Of a DNA stretch of 64,000 bases, positions 1 through 10,183 are shown in pieces. The position numbers and the translations under genes were made by a program. Within the stretch, counting starts at the first letter, position 1. Each line of letters starts with the position of its first letter. The notes under the pieces were generated by a model, which worked only from the letters and a program-made list of their open reading frames with translations, made no database searches and had not been told where the DNA came from. The stretch is from assembly GCF_003289945.1 (NCBI RefSeq), contig NZ_QMBP01000017.1, forward strand, positions 62,001-126,000. Reading direction: 5' to 3'. Origin of the DNA: Mesorhizobium hawassense (GTDB taxonomy: Bacteria; Pseudomonadota; Alphaproteobacteria; Rhizobiales; Rhizobiaceae).

Positions 1-1159
1 GCAGGCCGAGATTGCGCACCAGCCAGTCGGCAAGGTCGGTCGCGGTGGCGTGCCCGGCGCCGGCGGCCTTCTTCATGGCGGCGGCGTTGACGGTCATGTC
101 GCGCACCATCCCGGCGGTCGCGGCCAGCATCAGGTCCAGCGTCTCGGCGGCGTCGAAGACCGCTTCCTTGTCCTCCTGCATGTCCTTGCCGTAGCTCAGC
201 GGCATGCCCTTCATCACCGTCAGCAAGCCAACCAGGTGGCCGTTGACGCGACCGGCCTTGCCACGCACCAGCTCTGCGGCGTCCGGGTTCTTCTTCTGCG
301 GCATGATCGAGGAACCGGTGGAAAACGAATCCGAGAGCCGGATGAAGCCGAATTGCGGCGTCGACCAGATGACGATCTCCTCGGCCAGCCTGGACAGATG
401 CGTGCCGCAGATCGCGGCAAGGCTCAGGAATTCGAGCGCGAAGTCGCGGTCCGAAACGCTGTCGAGCGAATTGCGCGTCGGCTCGCGGAAGCCGAGCGCT
501 TTCGCCGTCATGTGGCGGTCGATGCCGAAGCTGGTGCCGGCAAGGGCGGCGGCGCCAAGCGGGCTCTCGTCCATGCGCTCGATGGCGTCGCGGACACGCG
601 ACAGGTCGCGGCCGAACATCTCGACATAGGCCATCAAGTGATGGCCGAAGGTCACCGGCTGCGCCGCCTGCAGATGGGTGAAGCCGGGCATGACGGTGGC
701 CGCATGCTCCTCGGCGCGTTCGAGGAACGCGGCAATCAGGTCCTTCAGCGCCCCGGCCACGCGCTGGCACTCCTGCTTGACCCAGAGCCTCAGATCAACC
801 GCCACCTGGTCGTTGCGCGAGCGGGCGGTGTGCAGGCGTCCAGCTGCCGGACCGATCAGGTCGGCAAGGCGGGCCTCGACATTCATGTGGATGTCTTCCA
901 GCCTGGTCGAGAATTCGAACTTGCCGGCCTCGATCTCTTTCAGGATCGTGTTCAGCCCGTGTGCGATCTTTTCTTGATCGCCCGCCGAAATAATGCCTGT
1001 TTCAGCCAACATCTCGCTATGGGCGATCGATCCGTTTATGTCCTGCGCATAGAGTTTGCGGTCGAAGCCGATCGACGCGTTGATCGCTTCCATGATCGCG
1101 GCCGGACCCGAGGCAAAACGTCCGCCCCACATCTGGTTGCTGGCCTTCTTGTCGCTCAT
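1..1159 (-). CDS. argH: argininosuccinate lyase, 3' end cut by window edge
   Basis: Splits argininosuccinate into arginine and fumarate, the last step of arginine synthesis in the cytosol. The reverse strand reads MSDKKASNQMWGGRF at the N-terminus, the usual lyase opening, and later contains the fumarase/aspartase superfamily signature GSSIMPQKKNPD (about residues 280-291), which carries the flexible catalytic serine loop. About 386 residues are visible; the family is about 460-470, so only the C-terminus is missing beyond base 1. The ATG at 1157-1159 was chosen because the protein begins there as in homologues. It is divergent from tlpA across 33 bp, a common arrangement in Rhizobiales. Confidence 0.95.
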   Translation of the reverse strand, partial: MSDKKASNQMWGGRFASGPAAIMEAINASIGFDRKLYAQDINGSIAHSEMLAETGIISAGDQEKIAHGLNTILKEIEAGKFEFSTRLEDIHMNVEARLADLIGPAAGRLHTARSRNDQVAVDLRLWVKQECQRVAGALKDLIAAFLERAEEHAATVMPGFTHLQAAQPVTFGHHLMAYVEMFGRDLSRVRDAIERMDESPLGAAALAGTSFGIDRHMTAKALGFREPTRNSLDSVSDRDFALEFLSLAAICGTHLSRLAEEIVIWSTPQFGFIRLSDSFSTGSSIMPQKKNPDAAELVRGKAGRVNGHLVGLLTVMKGMPLSYGKDMQEDKEAVFDAAETLDLMLAATAGMVRDMTVNAAAMKKAAGAGHATATDLADWLVRNLGL

Positions 1160-1192
1160 CGCTATAACCCGTGCTCCGGAGCAGTTTTGAAA

Positions 1193-1876
1193 ATGGCAGA
1201 CGGCAGTAGATTTTTGTTCCCGGCTACGCGCCTCATCCTCGCCGCTTTGGTGGCGGGCGTGCTGGCCGGCGCGGTCGCGGTATATGTCAGCGAGAGCGGT
1301 TCTGGCAACAATGCCGCGGAGAAGGTCGCCGCCGTCGCCGGCAAGGACGATGCCGCCTGCGCGGCGAAGGCCCCACGGGCCAAGGCCGTCGCGGCGAAAG
1401 CCGTCGGCCAGGTCGCGGCGCTGCAACCGGCCGATCCGCCGCAATCGCTGAAAAGCCTGGCCTTCAACGGGCCCGATGGTAAGCCGATGACGATTGCCGA
1501 CCACGCCGGCAAGACGGTGCTGCTCAATCTCTGGGCGACTTGGTGCGCGCCGTGCCGGGCCGAGATGCCGGCGCTCGATGCGCTGCAGAAGGAAAAGGGC
1601 AGCAATGCCTTCGAGGTCGTCGCGGTCAATGTCGACACCGGCGACGATACCAAGCCGAAGAAGTTCCTCAAGGAGATCGGCGTCGAGACGCTCGGCTTTT
1701 ACCGGGATCCTACGATCGCGCTGTTCAATGAAGCGAAGACCCGCGGGCTGGCGCTCGGACTTCCCGTGACGATGCTGATCGACGCAGAAGGCTGCCTGAT
1801 CGCGCATATGAACGGCCCGGCCGAATGGTCGAGCCCCGACGCCAAGCGGCTGGTCGAAGTGGCGCTCGAGCCTTGA
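1193..1876 (+). CDS. tlpA: TlpA-type membrane-anchored thiol:disulfide interchange protein
   Basis: A 227-residue thioredoxin-fold reductase, tethered to the inner membrane and facing the periplasm. Known TlpA proteins reduce copper-site cysteines during cytochrome c oxidase assembly. Residues about 10-32 form one membrane anchor. An Ala/Lys-rich linker follows, then the thioredoxin domain with the active-site motif WCAPC (cysteines at about 118 and 121) and a later cis-proline LGLPVT loop. The frame stays open upstream as far as base 50, but that part is antisense to argH; the ATG at 1193 gives the anchor at the right place. It converges with the MHYT gene 22 bp downstream. Confidence 0.92.
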   Translation: MADGSRFLFPATRLILAALVAGVLAGAVAVYVSESGSGNNAAEKVAAVAGKDDAACAAKAPRAKAVAAKAVGQVAALQPADPPQSLKSLAFNGPDGKPMTIADHAGKTVLLNLWATWCAPCRAEMPALDALQKEKGSNAFEVVAVNVDTGDDTKPKKFLKEIGVETLGFYRDPTIALFNEAKTRGLALGLPVTMLIDAEGCLIAHMNGPAEWSSPDAKRLVEVALEP

Positions 1877-1898
1877 TCTTGTCAGAACCCTGATTTTG

Positions 1899-4355
1899 TC
1901 AGACCGAGCGCGCGGCGGCGGCTGGCTGCAGCATCAGAATGCTGCCGCCGCCCCGGACCTCGGCAGCCTTGACGCCGGCATCGGCCGCCGGAACACCCGT
2001 CAGTTCGCTGAACGCCTCGATCGGGCCGGGCCTGCCGAGATAATATCCCTGGCCGATGTCGCAATCCTCGGCATCGAGGAAGCGCAGTTCGTCCAGCGTC
2101 TCGACGCCTTCGGCCAGCACCGGCAGGCCGAGGCCGCGCCCCAGGCCAAGCACGGCGCGCACGATGGTCGCGACCTGATCGTTCCTGTCGACCGATTTGA
2201 TGAAGGACCCATCGATCTTGATCTTGTCGAAGGGGAAGGCGCGCAGGTTGGACAGCGACGAATAGCCGGTGCCGAAATCGTCCATCGCCACGCGCACGCC
2301 GAGCGCCTTGATCTGGCGCAAGGTAGCCAGCGCCCGCGGCATGTCCTTGATCAGCGCCGTCTCGGTGATCTCGAGCTCGAGCCTGCCTGCCGCCAGGCCC
2401 GTGCGCAACAGCACCTCATGCACCTTGCGGCTGAAATCGGGATTGTGGAGCTGCACCGCCGAGACGTTGACGGCGACCGTCAGCGGGTTTTTCCAGCTGG
2501 CGGCCACCTGGCAGGCCGTCACCAGCACCCATTCGCCAATCTGGGCGATGGCGCCGCAATCCTCGGCCACCGGGATGAACACCGAAGGCGCAATGTCGCC
2601 GCGTTGGGGATGATGCCAGCGGAGCAAGGCCTCGAAGCCGATCATGCTGCCGCTGCTGATCTCCTTCTGCGGCTGGTAGACGAGCCGGAACTCGCCACGC
2701 GCCACCGCCTGGCGCAGATCCTGCTCCATGATGCGCCGGTCGCGCGCCTCGGCACCCATCGAGGCTTCGAAATAGCGAAAAGTATCCTTGCCTTCGGCCT
2801 TGGCGCGATAGAGCGCGGTGTCGGCATGGCTGATCAATGCCGCCTGCTCGTCGGCATCGAGCGGGTAAAGTGCGATGCCGATGCTGGCCGACACCATGCC
2901 GCCGGGTGACAGCCGGTTTTCCTGACGCAGGGCGGCCAGCACCGCCTCGGCGATGCGGCCGGCGGCCTGCGGGTCGGGAAGGTTGGGAGCGATGATGGCG
3001 AATTCGTCACCGCCGAGCCGGGCCAGCATCTGGCCTTGGCGCAGCACGCCGGAGGCGCAGTGAGCCACCTTCTGCAAGACGGCGTCGCCGGCGGCGTGGC
3101 CGAAGAGGTCGTTCACTTCCTTGAAGCGGTCGAGATCGAGAAGCATGAGCGCCAGCTGGCCGCCCTTGCCGGCGCCTTTGGCATCCGGGGCGGACGCGGC
3201 GATCTCGGCTTCCAGCCGGCTGGCGAAGCTGCGGCGGTTGGCAAGCCCGGTGAGCGGGTCGTAATGCGCGAGGCGCATGATCTCCTGCTCGGCCTTCCTG
3301 CGCTCGCGAATATCGCGGACGGCAACGACCAGGTGCGGCTTGCCGCAATAGTCGATGCTTCTGGCGATCAGCTCCACCGGGATCTGGCTGTCGCCCTGGC
3401 CGCGCAGATCGGCTTCCTGTGCCTGTCCGTTGCCGGCGGCGACGGCCGAGGCGACGCGCTCGCCGAACAGCTCGCCGAGCGTCATCGTGTTCAGGGTGCT
3501 GGCGGCGATGCCGCTCAGCGCCGCGATGCTGTCATTGGCGCTGACGACGCGGTTGCCGTCGCAGACGATGAGGCCTTCGACGGCGGCATTGGCGAGGCCG
3601 TGCATGCGCTCCGCCTCGATCCTGTGGCGGCGGAAACGCAGATCGATCCACAGCGCCGTGGCGGCCAGCACCAGGATGATCAGGCTTGCAGCAGCGGCGG
3701 CGAAGGCCTGCGACATCGGCGCGATGGTGAATTTCGATATCTCTATCGAGGAATCCGGGTAGATCGAGACTGCGGCCATGGCGATGAAATGCAGCGTGCA
3801 GATCGCCAGCGTCAGCAGGACCGCGCCGGCGACCGTCGCCCGGGTCGACGGCCGGCGCAGCACGACAAGCAGCGAAAGTGCCGCAAGAATGATGCCCGAG
3901 GCCAACGAGGCGGCGACCAAAAGCTGGTTCCAGGCGATCCGGCCTTCGACCTCGAAAGCCGCCATGCCGGTATAGTGCATCGCCGCAATGCCGATGCCCA
4001 GCACGGCGCCGCCGACGAGATAGTGGTCGATGCCGCCGCGCATCGTCGCGATCCACATGCCGGCCGTGGTCAGAATGACCGACATCGCCAGCGAAGCGAC
4101 CGAAAGCTCGGCGTTGTAGGCATTGGGTATTCCCGGCGTGAAGGCGATCATCGCTATGAAATGCGTCGCCCAGATGCCGAATCCTGTCGACGCGGCAGCA
4201 ATCAGCAGCCACGCATGCCGGTTTCGACTGGTCGATTGCACGACATGGCGAAGCAGGTTGACCGCCGAGAAACAGGAAATTCCGCAAATGAGCGCGGCCA
4301 GTGCGACCAGTCTCAGATCGTGCTCGTTCACGATACAATTATAGACGGTCAGCAT
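1899..4355 (-). CDS. MHYT-PAS-GGDEF-EAL cyclic-di-GMP signalling protein
   Basis: An 818-residue inner-membrane protein that should make and/or break cyclic di-GMP. The first ~240 residues are hydrophobic with three MHYT-type motifs (THFIAM, MHYTGM, LHFIAM), the putative metal- or gas-sensing membrane domain. A PAS domain follows (about 245-350). The GGDEF domain has an intact RLGGDEF signature near residue 450. The EAL domain has EALLRW, MDDFGTGYSSL and LAEGVET, so both catalytic halves look competent. Such tandem proteins usually act mainly in one direction, and which one cannot be read here. It is a lone gene, transcribed toward tlpA. Confidence 0.93.
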   Translation of the reverse strand: MLTVYNCIVNEHDLRLVALAALICGISCFSAVNLLRHVVQSTSRNRHAWLLIAAASTGFGIWATHFIAMIAFTPGIPNAYNAELSVASLAMSVILTTAGMWIATMRGGIDHYLVGGAVLGIGIAAMHYTGMAAFEVEGRIAWNQLLVAASLASGIILAALSLLVVLRRPSTRATVAGAVLLTLAICTLHFIAMAAVSIYPDSSIEISKFTIAPMSQAFAAAAASLIILVLAATALWIDLRFRRHRIEAERMHGLANAAVEGLIVCDGNRVVSANDSIAALSGIAASTLNTMTLGELFGERVASAVAAGNGQAQEADLRGQGDSQIPVELIARSIDYCGKPHLVVAVRDIRERRKAEQEIMRLAHYDPLTGLANRRSFASRLEAEIAASAPDAKGAGKGGQLALMLLDLDRFKEVNDLFGHAAGDAVLQKVAHCASGVLRQGQMLARLGGDEFAIIAPNLPDPQAAGRIAEAVLAALRQENRLSPGGMVSASIGIALYPLDADEQAALISHADTALYRAKAEGKDTFRYFEASMGAEARDRRIMEQDLRQAVARGEFRLVYQPQKEISSGSMIGFEALLRWHHPQRGDIAPSVFIPVAEDCGAIAQIGEWVLVTACQVAASWKNPLTVAVNVSAVQLHNPDFSRKVHEVLLRTGLAAGRLELEITETALIKDMPRALATLRQIKALGVRVAMDDFGTGYSSLSNLRAFPFDKIKIDGSFIKSVDRNDQVATIVRAVLGLGRGLGLPVLAEGVETLDELRFLDAEDCDIGQGYYLGRPGPIEAFSELTGVPAADAGVKAAEVRGGGSILMLQPAAAARSV

Positions 4356-4518
4356 CTTGCTTCACCTGATCTACCCGCATCAATCAAGCCAACGTGATTG
4401 ATTAGGCCGGACGACTGAAGAATCGATTATCCAGCCCGCAACCCTTGCGTGCCTTCCGGGTTGTATTTCCTGGGCTAGGCGCCGGATCGACCAGAATCTG
4501 GGCAGAGCCGGACCGCCG

Positions 4519-5559
4519 TCACTTCATCCGCACCGTCACCACCAGCGCCTCGTGATCGGCGCTCGGGCCGCCATCCGGCAAGACCGCCGGCAGCGTCGCC
4601 GGCGCGCTTGCCGCAAGGCCACGGGTGAAGAACCAGTCGATATGGCCGGCGGGCGTCAAGTCGCCGGCCGCGCGCCGCTGGGTGGGCTTGTCGAATGCGT
4701 TGGCTGTCTTCCAGTCGTAACCACGCTCGGCCAACACCGCGAACAAGGGCCCATGATGCTCCGGATGCATCAGGCGGTCCGGCTCGGCGGCAATGCGTGC
4801 TCGCCAAGCGGCCGGGTCGTCATTGCGTTCCGGGTAGGTGGCGGTCAGCGTGTTGAAGTCGCCGCCGATCAGCACCGGCGCTTCGGCGTCATATCTGTCG
4901 ATCGCGTCGAGCAGATGGCGTGTCTGGTCGGCACGGCCGGTGGGAGCGGTGCGGTTTTCGAGATGCACCGAGACTACGGTGACCCGGCGGTCGCCGACCA
5001 TCACCTGGCCGCCCAGCGCCATGCGACCGCCGATGCGCGGCTGGCCGTGTTCCGGTAGGAACCATGCGCCGGCGGCATCGAAGCGAATGAGAAAAGGCCG
5101 CAGCAGCGGAACGGCGCTGGTTATGGCATTGCCGTGGAAGCCCTCGATGTTCTCGGCGCCGCCATTCGCGGCCTGCTCCGCCTCGTTGCCGGTCCCGAGC
5201 TCCAGGAACTCGACGCCGTAGGCGAAGAAGTGGCTTAGGCGATCGGCAAGCCGGCTCAACAAATGGCCGTTGCCGGAGCGCGCCATGCCCTTGTCGACCT
5301 CGCACAGCAGCACGACGTCCGGCGACTGGCCGGCGATCGTTTCGGCGATGGCATCGACGTAGCGGAGCCGCTCGACGTTCCAGGCCATGACGGTCAGGCT
5401 CTCGCAGGCGCTCTCGCGCGACGCCTTGCCGCCGATCTCGATCTCGCCCAGAGCGGGAACCGTTGCCGCGTGGCGCAGGTGGGTAGCGCTGTCGCGCGGG
5501 CCGTCGCGCATCGCATTGCGTTCGGCGAGAGGCACGTGCGTGAGTTGCGGGACCAGCAT
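4519..5559 (-). CDS. endonuclease/exonuclease/phosphatase-family protein
   Basis: A 346-residue protein of the DNase I-like metal-dependent phosphoesterase superfamily. Visible superfamily motifs are MAWNVERL (metal-binding Asn), LCEVDKG (metal-binding Glu), VSVHLENR, IGGDFNTL and the final catalytic PSADHEAL (Ser-Asp-His). The substrate cannot be assigned; relatives cut DNA, inositol phosphates or sphingolipids. No signal peptide is evident. The frame extends upstream to 5958, but I start at the ATG 5557-5559, which is preceded by GGATGGGAAG, a good ribosome site; the upstream part covers the promoter region of the divergent transporter operon. Confidence 0.85.
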   Translation of the reverse strand: MLVPQLTHVPLAERNAMRDGPRDSATHLRHAATVPALGEIEIGGKASRESACESLTVMAWNVERLRYVDAIAETIAGQSPDVVLLCEVDKGMARSGNGHLLSRLADRLSHFFAYGVEFLELGTGNEAEQAANGGAENIEGFHGNAITSAVPLLRPFLIRFDAAGAWFLPEHGQPRIGGRMALGGQVMVGDRRVTVVSVHLENRTAPTGRADQTRHLLDAIDRYDAEAPVLIGGDFNTLTATYPERNDDPAAWRARIAAEPDRLMHPEHHGPLFAVLAERGYDWKTANAFDKPTQRRAAGDLTPAGHIDWFFTRGLAASAPATLPAVLPDGGPSADHEALVVTVRMK

Positions 5560-5719
5560 GTCTTCCCATCCATTTAGCCGGTTAATCACAGAAGGCCTTT
5601 TCGACGCTTCAGGGCGCCCTAGCTTCCTAGAGCGCCGATGTGACGTCTTCATGCCGGCGCGACCGCTGCCGGGGGAGGAGAGACTGGCTGTCCACAGGAG
5701 CCTCAGGGCCACAACAGAA

Positions 5720-5737
5720 CTGTCACATACCTTCTCT
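5720..5737 (+). promoter_or_regulatory. possible degenerate Pho box upstream of ugpB
   Basis: CTGTCAC at 5720-5726 matches one 7-bp half of the PhoB box (CTGTCAT-N4-CTGTCAT). The second half at the correct 11-bp offset (CTTCTCT) matches poorly. A further half-like TTGTCAT lies at 5769-5775. The position, about 80 bp before the ugpB ATG, suits an activator site, and ugp operons are phosphate-regulated in well-studied bacteria, but the sequence support is weak. Confidence 0.25.
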
Positions 5738-5800
5738 ATGAGAGCGGGCAAGGACTTGCGCACAACCCTTGTCATACTGCCACTCAAGAGGGAAGAACCC

Positions 5801-7153
5801 ATGACGATCATCAAGCGGGGCTTTGCTGCCCTTGCCGCCGGCGCGCTCAGCACCGCGCTTGCGGTTCCTGCTTTTGCGGAGCCGGTCAAGTTCGACTTCT
5901 GGTTCGGTCTGTCGGGCGATCTCGCCCGCGTCGTCGACACGCTGTGCAAGAATTTCAACGCCTCGCAGTCCGACTATGAGGTGGTCTGCACCAGCCAGGG
6001 CAATTACGACGCCACGCTGCAGAACACGATCGCCGCTTTCCGCGCCGGCAAGCAGCCCACCGTCGTCCAGGTCTATGACGTCGGCACCGCCACCATGATG
6101 CTGTCGGGCGCCTACAAGCCCGCCGACAAGCTGATGGAAGAGAACGGCTACAAGATCGACTACAGCGACTATTTCCCCGGCATTGCGCGCTACTACGCGA
6201 CGTCGAAGGGCGAGATGCTGTCCTTCCCGTTCAACTCCTCGACGGCGCTGATGTACTGGAACAAGGACGCGTTCGCCAAGATCGGCAAGACCGAGGCGCC
6301 GAAGACATGGGAAGACGTCGGCGCGGACCTGAAGGCGCTCAAGGACGCCGGCTATGACTGCCCGATGGCGATCAACATCTCGGCCAACGAAAGCTGGCAG
6401 ATCATGGAGCAGTTCTCGGCCATTCACGACCAGCCGATCGCCAGCAAGAACAATGGCTATGACGGTCTCGACGCCCGCCTGGAAATGAACAAGACCAAGT
6501 TCGTCCAGTACGTCGGCGACCTGAAGAAGTGGTATGACGCCGGCCTGATCAAGATCAAGTCGAAGGACCTCGGCCAGGATATGGTACAGGCCTTCGCCAC
6601 CGGCACCTGCCAGGTCATCATGACCTCGGTCGGCGACCACGGCACGGTCGGCAAGACGCAGAAGGAAGGCATGAACTGGGATGTCGCCGAGCTGCCGGTC
6701 TATGCCGGCACCGAGCGCAAGAACTCGCTGGTCGGTGGCGCTTCGCTGTGGGTTCTGTCCGGCAAGTCGGATGCCGAATACAAGGGTGCGGCCGCCTTCC
6801 TCAACTTCATCCACGATCCCAGGACGGCTTTGTTCTGGTCGACCAACACCGGCTACATTCCGGTGACGAAGTCCGGCTTCGAATACATGAAATCCAGTGG
6901 CTTCTACGACAAAGCGCCCTACAAGGGGCGTGAAGTGGCGATCGCCAGCCTGACCGCTTCGGAGCCGACGGAGATCACCCGCGGCATCCGCCTCGGCAAC
7001 TTCACCCAGATCCGCGCCGAATTCGGCACGCAGATGCAGGCGATCTTCGCCAACAAGGAAAGCGTCCAGGACGGCATCGACACGCTGGTCAAGAACGGCA
7101 ACGCCATCCTCGACCGCTTCCAGCAGACCTATCCGAACAAGACGCTGCCGTAA
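5801..7153 (+). CDS. ugpB: sn-glycerol-3-phosphate-type ABC transporter, periplasmic binding protein
   Basis: A 450-residue solute-binding protein. Residues 1-27 form a classical signal peptide ending in VPAFA before EPVKFDFW. The mature protein has the family-1 binding-protein features FWFGLSGDLARVVD, PTVVQVYDVGTATMM and MYWNKDAFAKIG, as in UgpB. It should deliver glycerol-3-phosphate or glycerophosphodiesters to UgpAE. The ATG at 5801 is preceded by GAGGGAAGAACCC, a good ribosome site; the frame is open far upstream but uncoupled to a gene. It heads a five-gene operon, and a stem-loop separates it from ugpA. Exact substrate is inferred from family and context. Confidence 0.9.
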   Translation: MTIIKRGFAALAAGALSTALAVPAFAEPVKFDFWFGLSGDLARVVDTLCKNFNASQSDYEVVCTSQGNYDATLQNTIAAFRAGKQPTVVQVYDVGTATMMLSGAYKPADKLMEENGYKIDYSDYFPGIARYYATSKGEMLSFPFNSSTALMYWNKDAFAKIGKTEAPKTWEDVGADLKALKDAGYDCPMAINISANESWQIMEQFSAIHDQPIASKNNGYDGLDARLEMNKTKFVQYVGDLKKWYDAGLIKIKSKDLGQDMVQAFATGTCQVIMTSVGDHGTVGKTQKEGMNWDVAELPVYAGTERKNSLVGGASLWVLSGKSDAEYKGAAAFLNFIHDPRTALFWSTNTGYIPVTKSGFEYMKSSGFYDKAPYKGREVAIASLTASEPTEITRGIRLGNFTQIRAEFGTQMQAIFANKESVQDGIDTLVKNGNAILDRFQQTYPNKTLP

Positions 7154-7169
7154 GCAGTGGACTTTGCAA

Positions 7170-7203
7170 GGCCGCCCGCCGAAACTCGACGGGCGGCCGT
7201 TTC
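7170..7203 (+). terminator. intercistronic stem-loop between ugpB and ugpA
   Basis: GGCCGCCCG at 7170-7178 pairs perfectly with CGGGCGGCC at 7190-7198, an 11-base loop between them, followed by GTTTC. It lies 17 bp after the ugpB stop. The short T run makes it more likely an attenuator or 3'-end protector that keeps binding-protein mRNA in excess over permease mRNA than a full terminator. Confidence 0.6.
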
Positions 7204-7233
7204 ATATCCGGACCAGGCATCGTCGGCGGATCG

Positions 7234-8118
7234 ATGGAAAAACGCGTCACTTTCGGCAGATGGACCATCGGCATCCTGTTTGCGGTGCCGCAGTTGCTTC
7301 TCATCTTCACCTTCTTCTACTGGCCCGCAGGACAGGCGGTCTACTGGTCGCTGACGCTGCAGCAGCCGTGGGGCGGCGGCAACATCTGGGTCGGGCTCGA
7401 CAATTTCCGCTCGATCCTGGCCAACGCCGACTACTGGAATTCGATCACCGCAAGCCTGATCTTCGCCGGGATCAGCACCGGCCTGGCAATGGTCATAGCG
7501 CTGGTGCTCGCCGCCCTGACCGACCGTCAGCTTGCCGGCTCTTGGCTGTATCGGGTGGTGCTGATCTGGCCTTACGGCATTGCCGCGCCGGCGCTGGCGA
7601 TGGCCTTCCGCTTCATCCTGGCCCCCGAAGCCGGCTTCATGGCCTTCGCCAACCATTTCTGGCCGGGCGTCTGGGATCCCGGCCTCGACAGTGCCGACGC
7701 GATGGCCTCGATCATCATCGCCTTCTCGTGGAAATATGTCGGCTATAATTTCATCTTCTTCCTGGCTGCCTTCCAGGCGATCCCGCGCTCGCTGATCGAA
7801 GCCGCGGCAATGGACGGCTCCGGCGTCATCAGGCGCTTCTGGGACATCCAGTTCCCTCTGATCACGCCGACCATCTTCTTCCTGCTGGTCATCAACATCA
7901 CCGAGAGTTTCCAGGACTCCTTCGGCATCGTCGACATCATGACCGCTGGCGGACCCGCCAATGCCACCAATCTGATGGTCTACAAGATCTATTCCGACGG
8001 CTTCAAAGGTTTGGATTACTCCGGCGCCGCCGCGCAGAGCATCATCCTGATGCTGCTGATCATCGCCCTTACCATCGTCCAGTTCCGCTTCATCGAGCGG
8101 CGCGTGCATTATCGCTGA
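7234..8118 (+). CDS. ugpA: glycerol-3-phosphate ABC transporter permease
   Basis: A 294-residue MalF-type inner-membrane permease with about six membrane helices. The cytoplasmic EAA loop that docks the ATPase reads EAAAMDGSGVIRRFWDIQFPLI (about residues 189-210), matching the EAA---G motif. The N-terminus MEKRVTFGRWTIGILFAVPQ matches UgpA proteins. It lies 80 bp after ugpB because of the intervening stem-loop, and 8 bp before ugpE. Together with UgpE it forms the translocation channel for the substrate brought by UgpB. Confidence 0.9.
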   Translation: MEKRVTFGRWTIGILFAVPQLLLIFTFFYWPAGQAVYWSLTLQQPWGGGNIWVGLDNFRSILANADYWNSITASLIFAGISTGLAMVIALVLAALTDRQLAGSWLYRVVLIWPYGIAAPALAMAFRFILAPEAGFMAFANHFWPGVWDPGLDSADAMASIIIAFSWKYVGYNFIFFLAAFQAIPRSLIEAAAMDGSGVIRRFWDIQFPLITPTIFFLLVINITESFQDSFGIVDIMTAGGPANATNLMVYKIYSDGFKGLDYSGAAAQSIILMLLIIALTIVQFRFIERRVHYR

Positions 8119-8126
8119 GGCGAGCC

Positions 8127-9041
8127 ATGGTCGAGCGCACCCCGATCCTCAATTTCTTCACGCATCTGATCCTGTTCGTCGGCTTCGTATTCTGCGTGGC
8201 GCCATTCGTCATCGTGGCGATCGCCGCCTCGCACAATCTGAAGGACGTCAACGACGTGCCGATGTCGATGCTGCCGGGCAGCGACTTCTGGATCAACATC
8301 AAGACGGCGTGGACGACGGCCGATCTCGGCCCAAAACTGCTCAACTCCTTCATCATGGCGTTTGGCGTCGCAGCCGGCAAGGTGATCGTCTCGGCGCTCA
8401 CCGCCTTCTCGATCGTCTATTTCCGCTATCCCGGCCGCATGCTGATCTTCTGGCTGATCTTCATCACGCTGATGCTGCCGCTCGAAGTGCGCATCGTGCC
8501 GACCTATGCGGTGGTCGCCAACGTGCTCGAGCCCTATCAGACGATCATGGACCTGACCGGTCTCTCCTGGCTGATCGAGAAGATATCGGGCGTGCAGGTT
8601 TCGCTCAGCCTGGGGCTGCTCAATTCCTATAGCGGCCTGATCCTGCCGCTGGTCGCGACCGCGACCGGAACGTTCCTCTACCGCCAGTTCTTCCTGACCG
8701 TGCCTGACGAACTGACCGAGGCCGCGCGCATGGACGGCGCTGGCGCGCTGCGCTTTTTCGTCGATATCCTGTTGCCGCTGTCGCGCAACAACATGGCGGC
8801 TCTCGGCACCATCATGTTCCTGTGGGCCTGGAACCAATATCTGTGGCCTCTGCTCATCACCACCGACCAGTCGCATGCGATGGCGGTGACCGAGCTGAAG
8901 CAGCTCATCCCCAATGTCGGCGGGGCGCCGGAATGGCATATCGCCATGGCCGGCACGCTGATCGTCATGCTGCCGCCGCTGATCGTCGTGGTGCTGATGC
9001 AGCGCTGGTTCGTTCGCGGCCTGATCGCCACCGAAAAATAA
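8127..9041 (+). CDS. ugpE: glycerol-3-phosphate ABC transporter permease
   Basis: A 304-residue MalG-type inner-membrane permease, the second half of the channel. It starts MVERTPILNFFTHLILFVGF and shows about six membrane segments and the EAA loop EAARMDGAGALRFFVDILLPL (about residues 197-217). The ATG follows GAGGCGAGCC directly after ugpA, and the stop lies 10 bp before ugpC, so the three are surely co-transcribed. The name rests on gene order and on similarity to UgpE; other sugar-phosphate permeases look alike in isolation. Confidence 0.9.
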   Translation: MVERTPILNFFTHLILFVGFVFCVAPFVIVAIAASHNLKDVNDVPMSMLPGSDFWINIKTAWTTADLGPKLLNSFIMAFGVAAGKVIVSALTAFSIVYFRYPGRMLIFWLIFITLMLPLEVRIVPTYAVVANVLEPYQTIMDLTGLSWLIEKISGVQVSLSLGLLNSYSGLILPLVATATGTFLYRQFFLTVPDELTEAARMDGAGALRFFVDILLPLSRNNMAALGTIMFLWAWNQYLWPLLITTDQSHAMAVTELKQLIPNVGGAPEWHIAMAGTLIVMLPPLIVVVLMQRWFVRGLIATEK

Positions 9042-9051
9042 GGAGACAAAA

Positions 9052-10161
<1,110 letters not shown>

Positions 10162-10183
10162 ATTTGAATTTGAGGTTCATGCC

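Noticed and set aside
50..1192. Open plus-strand frame running into tlpA
   Set aside because: It is antisense to argH, whose reverse-strand reading has the GSSIMPQKKNPD signature; only the part from 1193 is a real gene.
5720..5784. A full canonical Pho box before ugpB
   Set aside because: Only one good half site is present; kept as a low-confidence candidate only.
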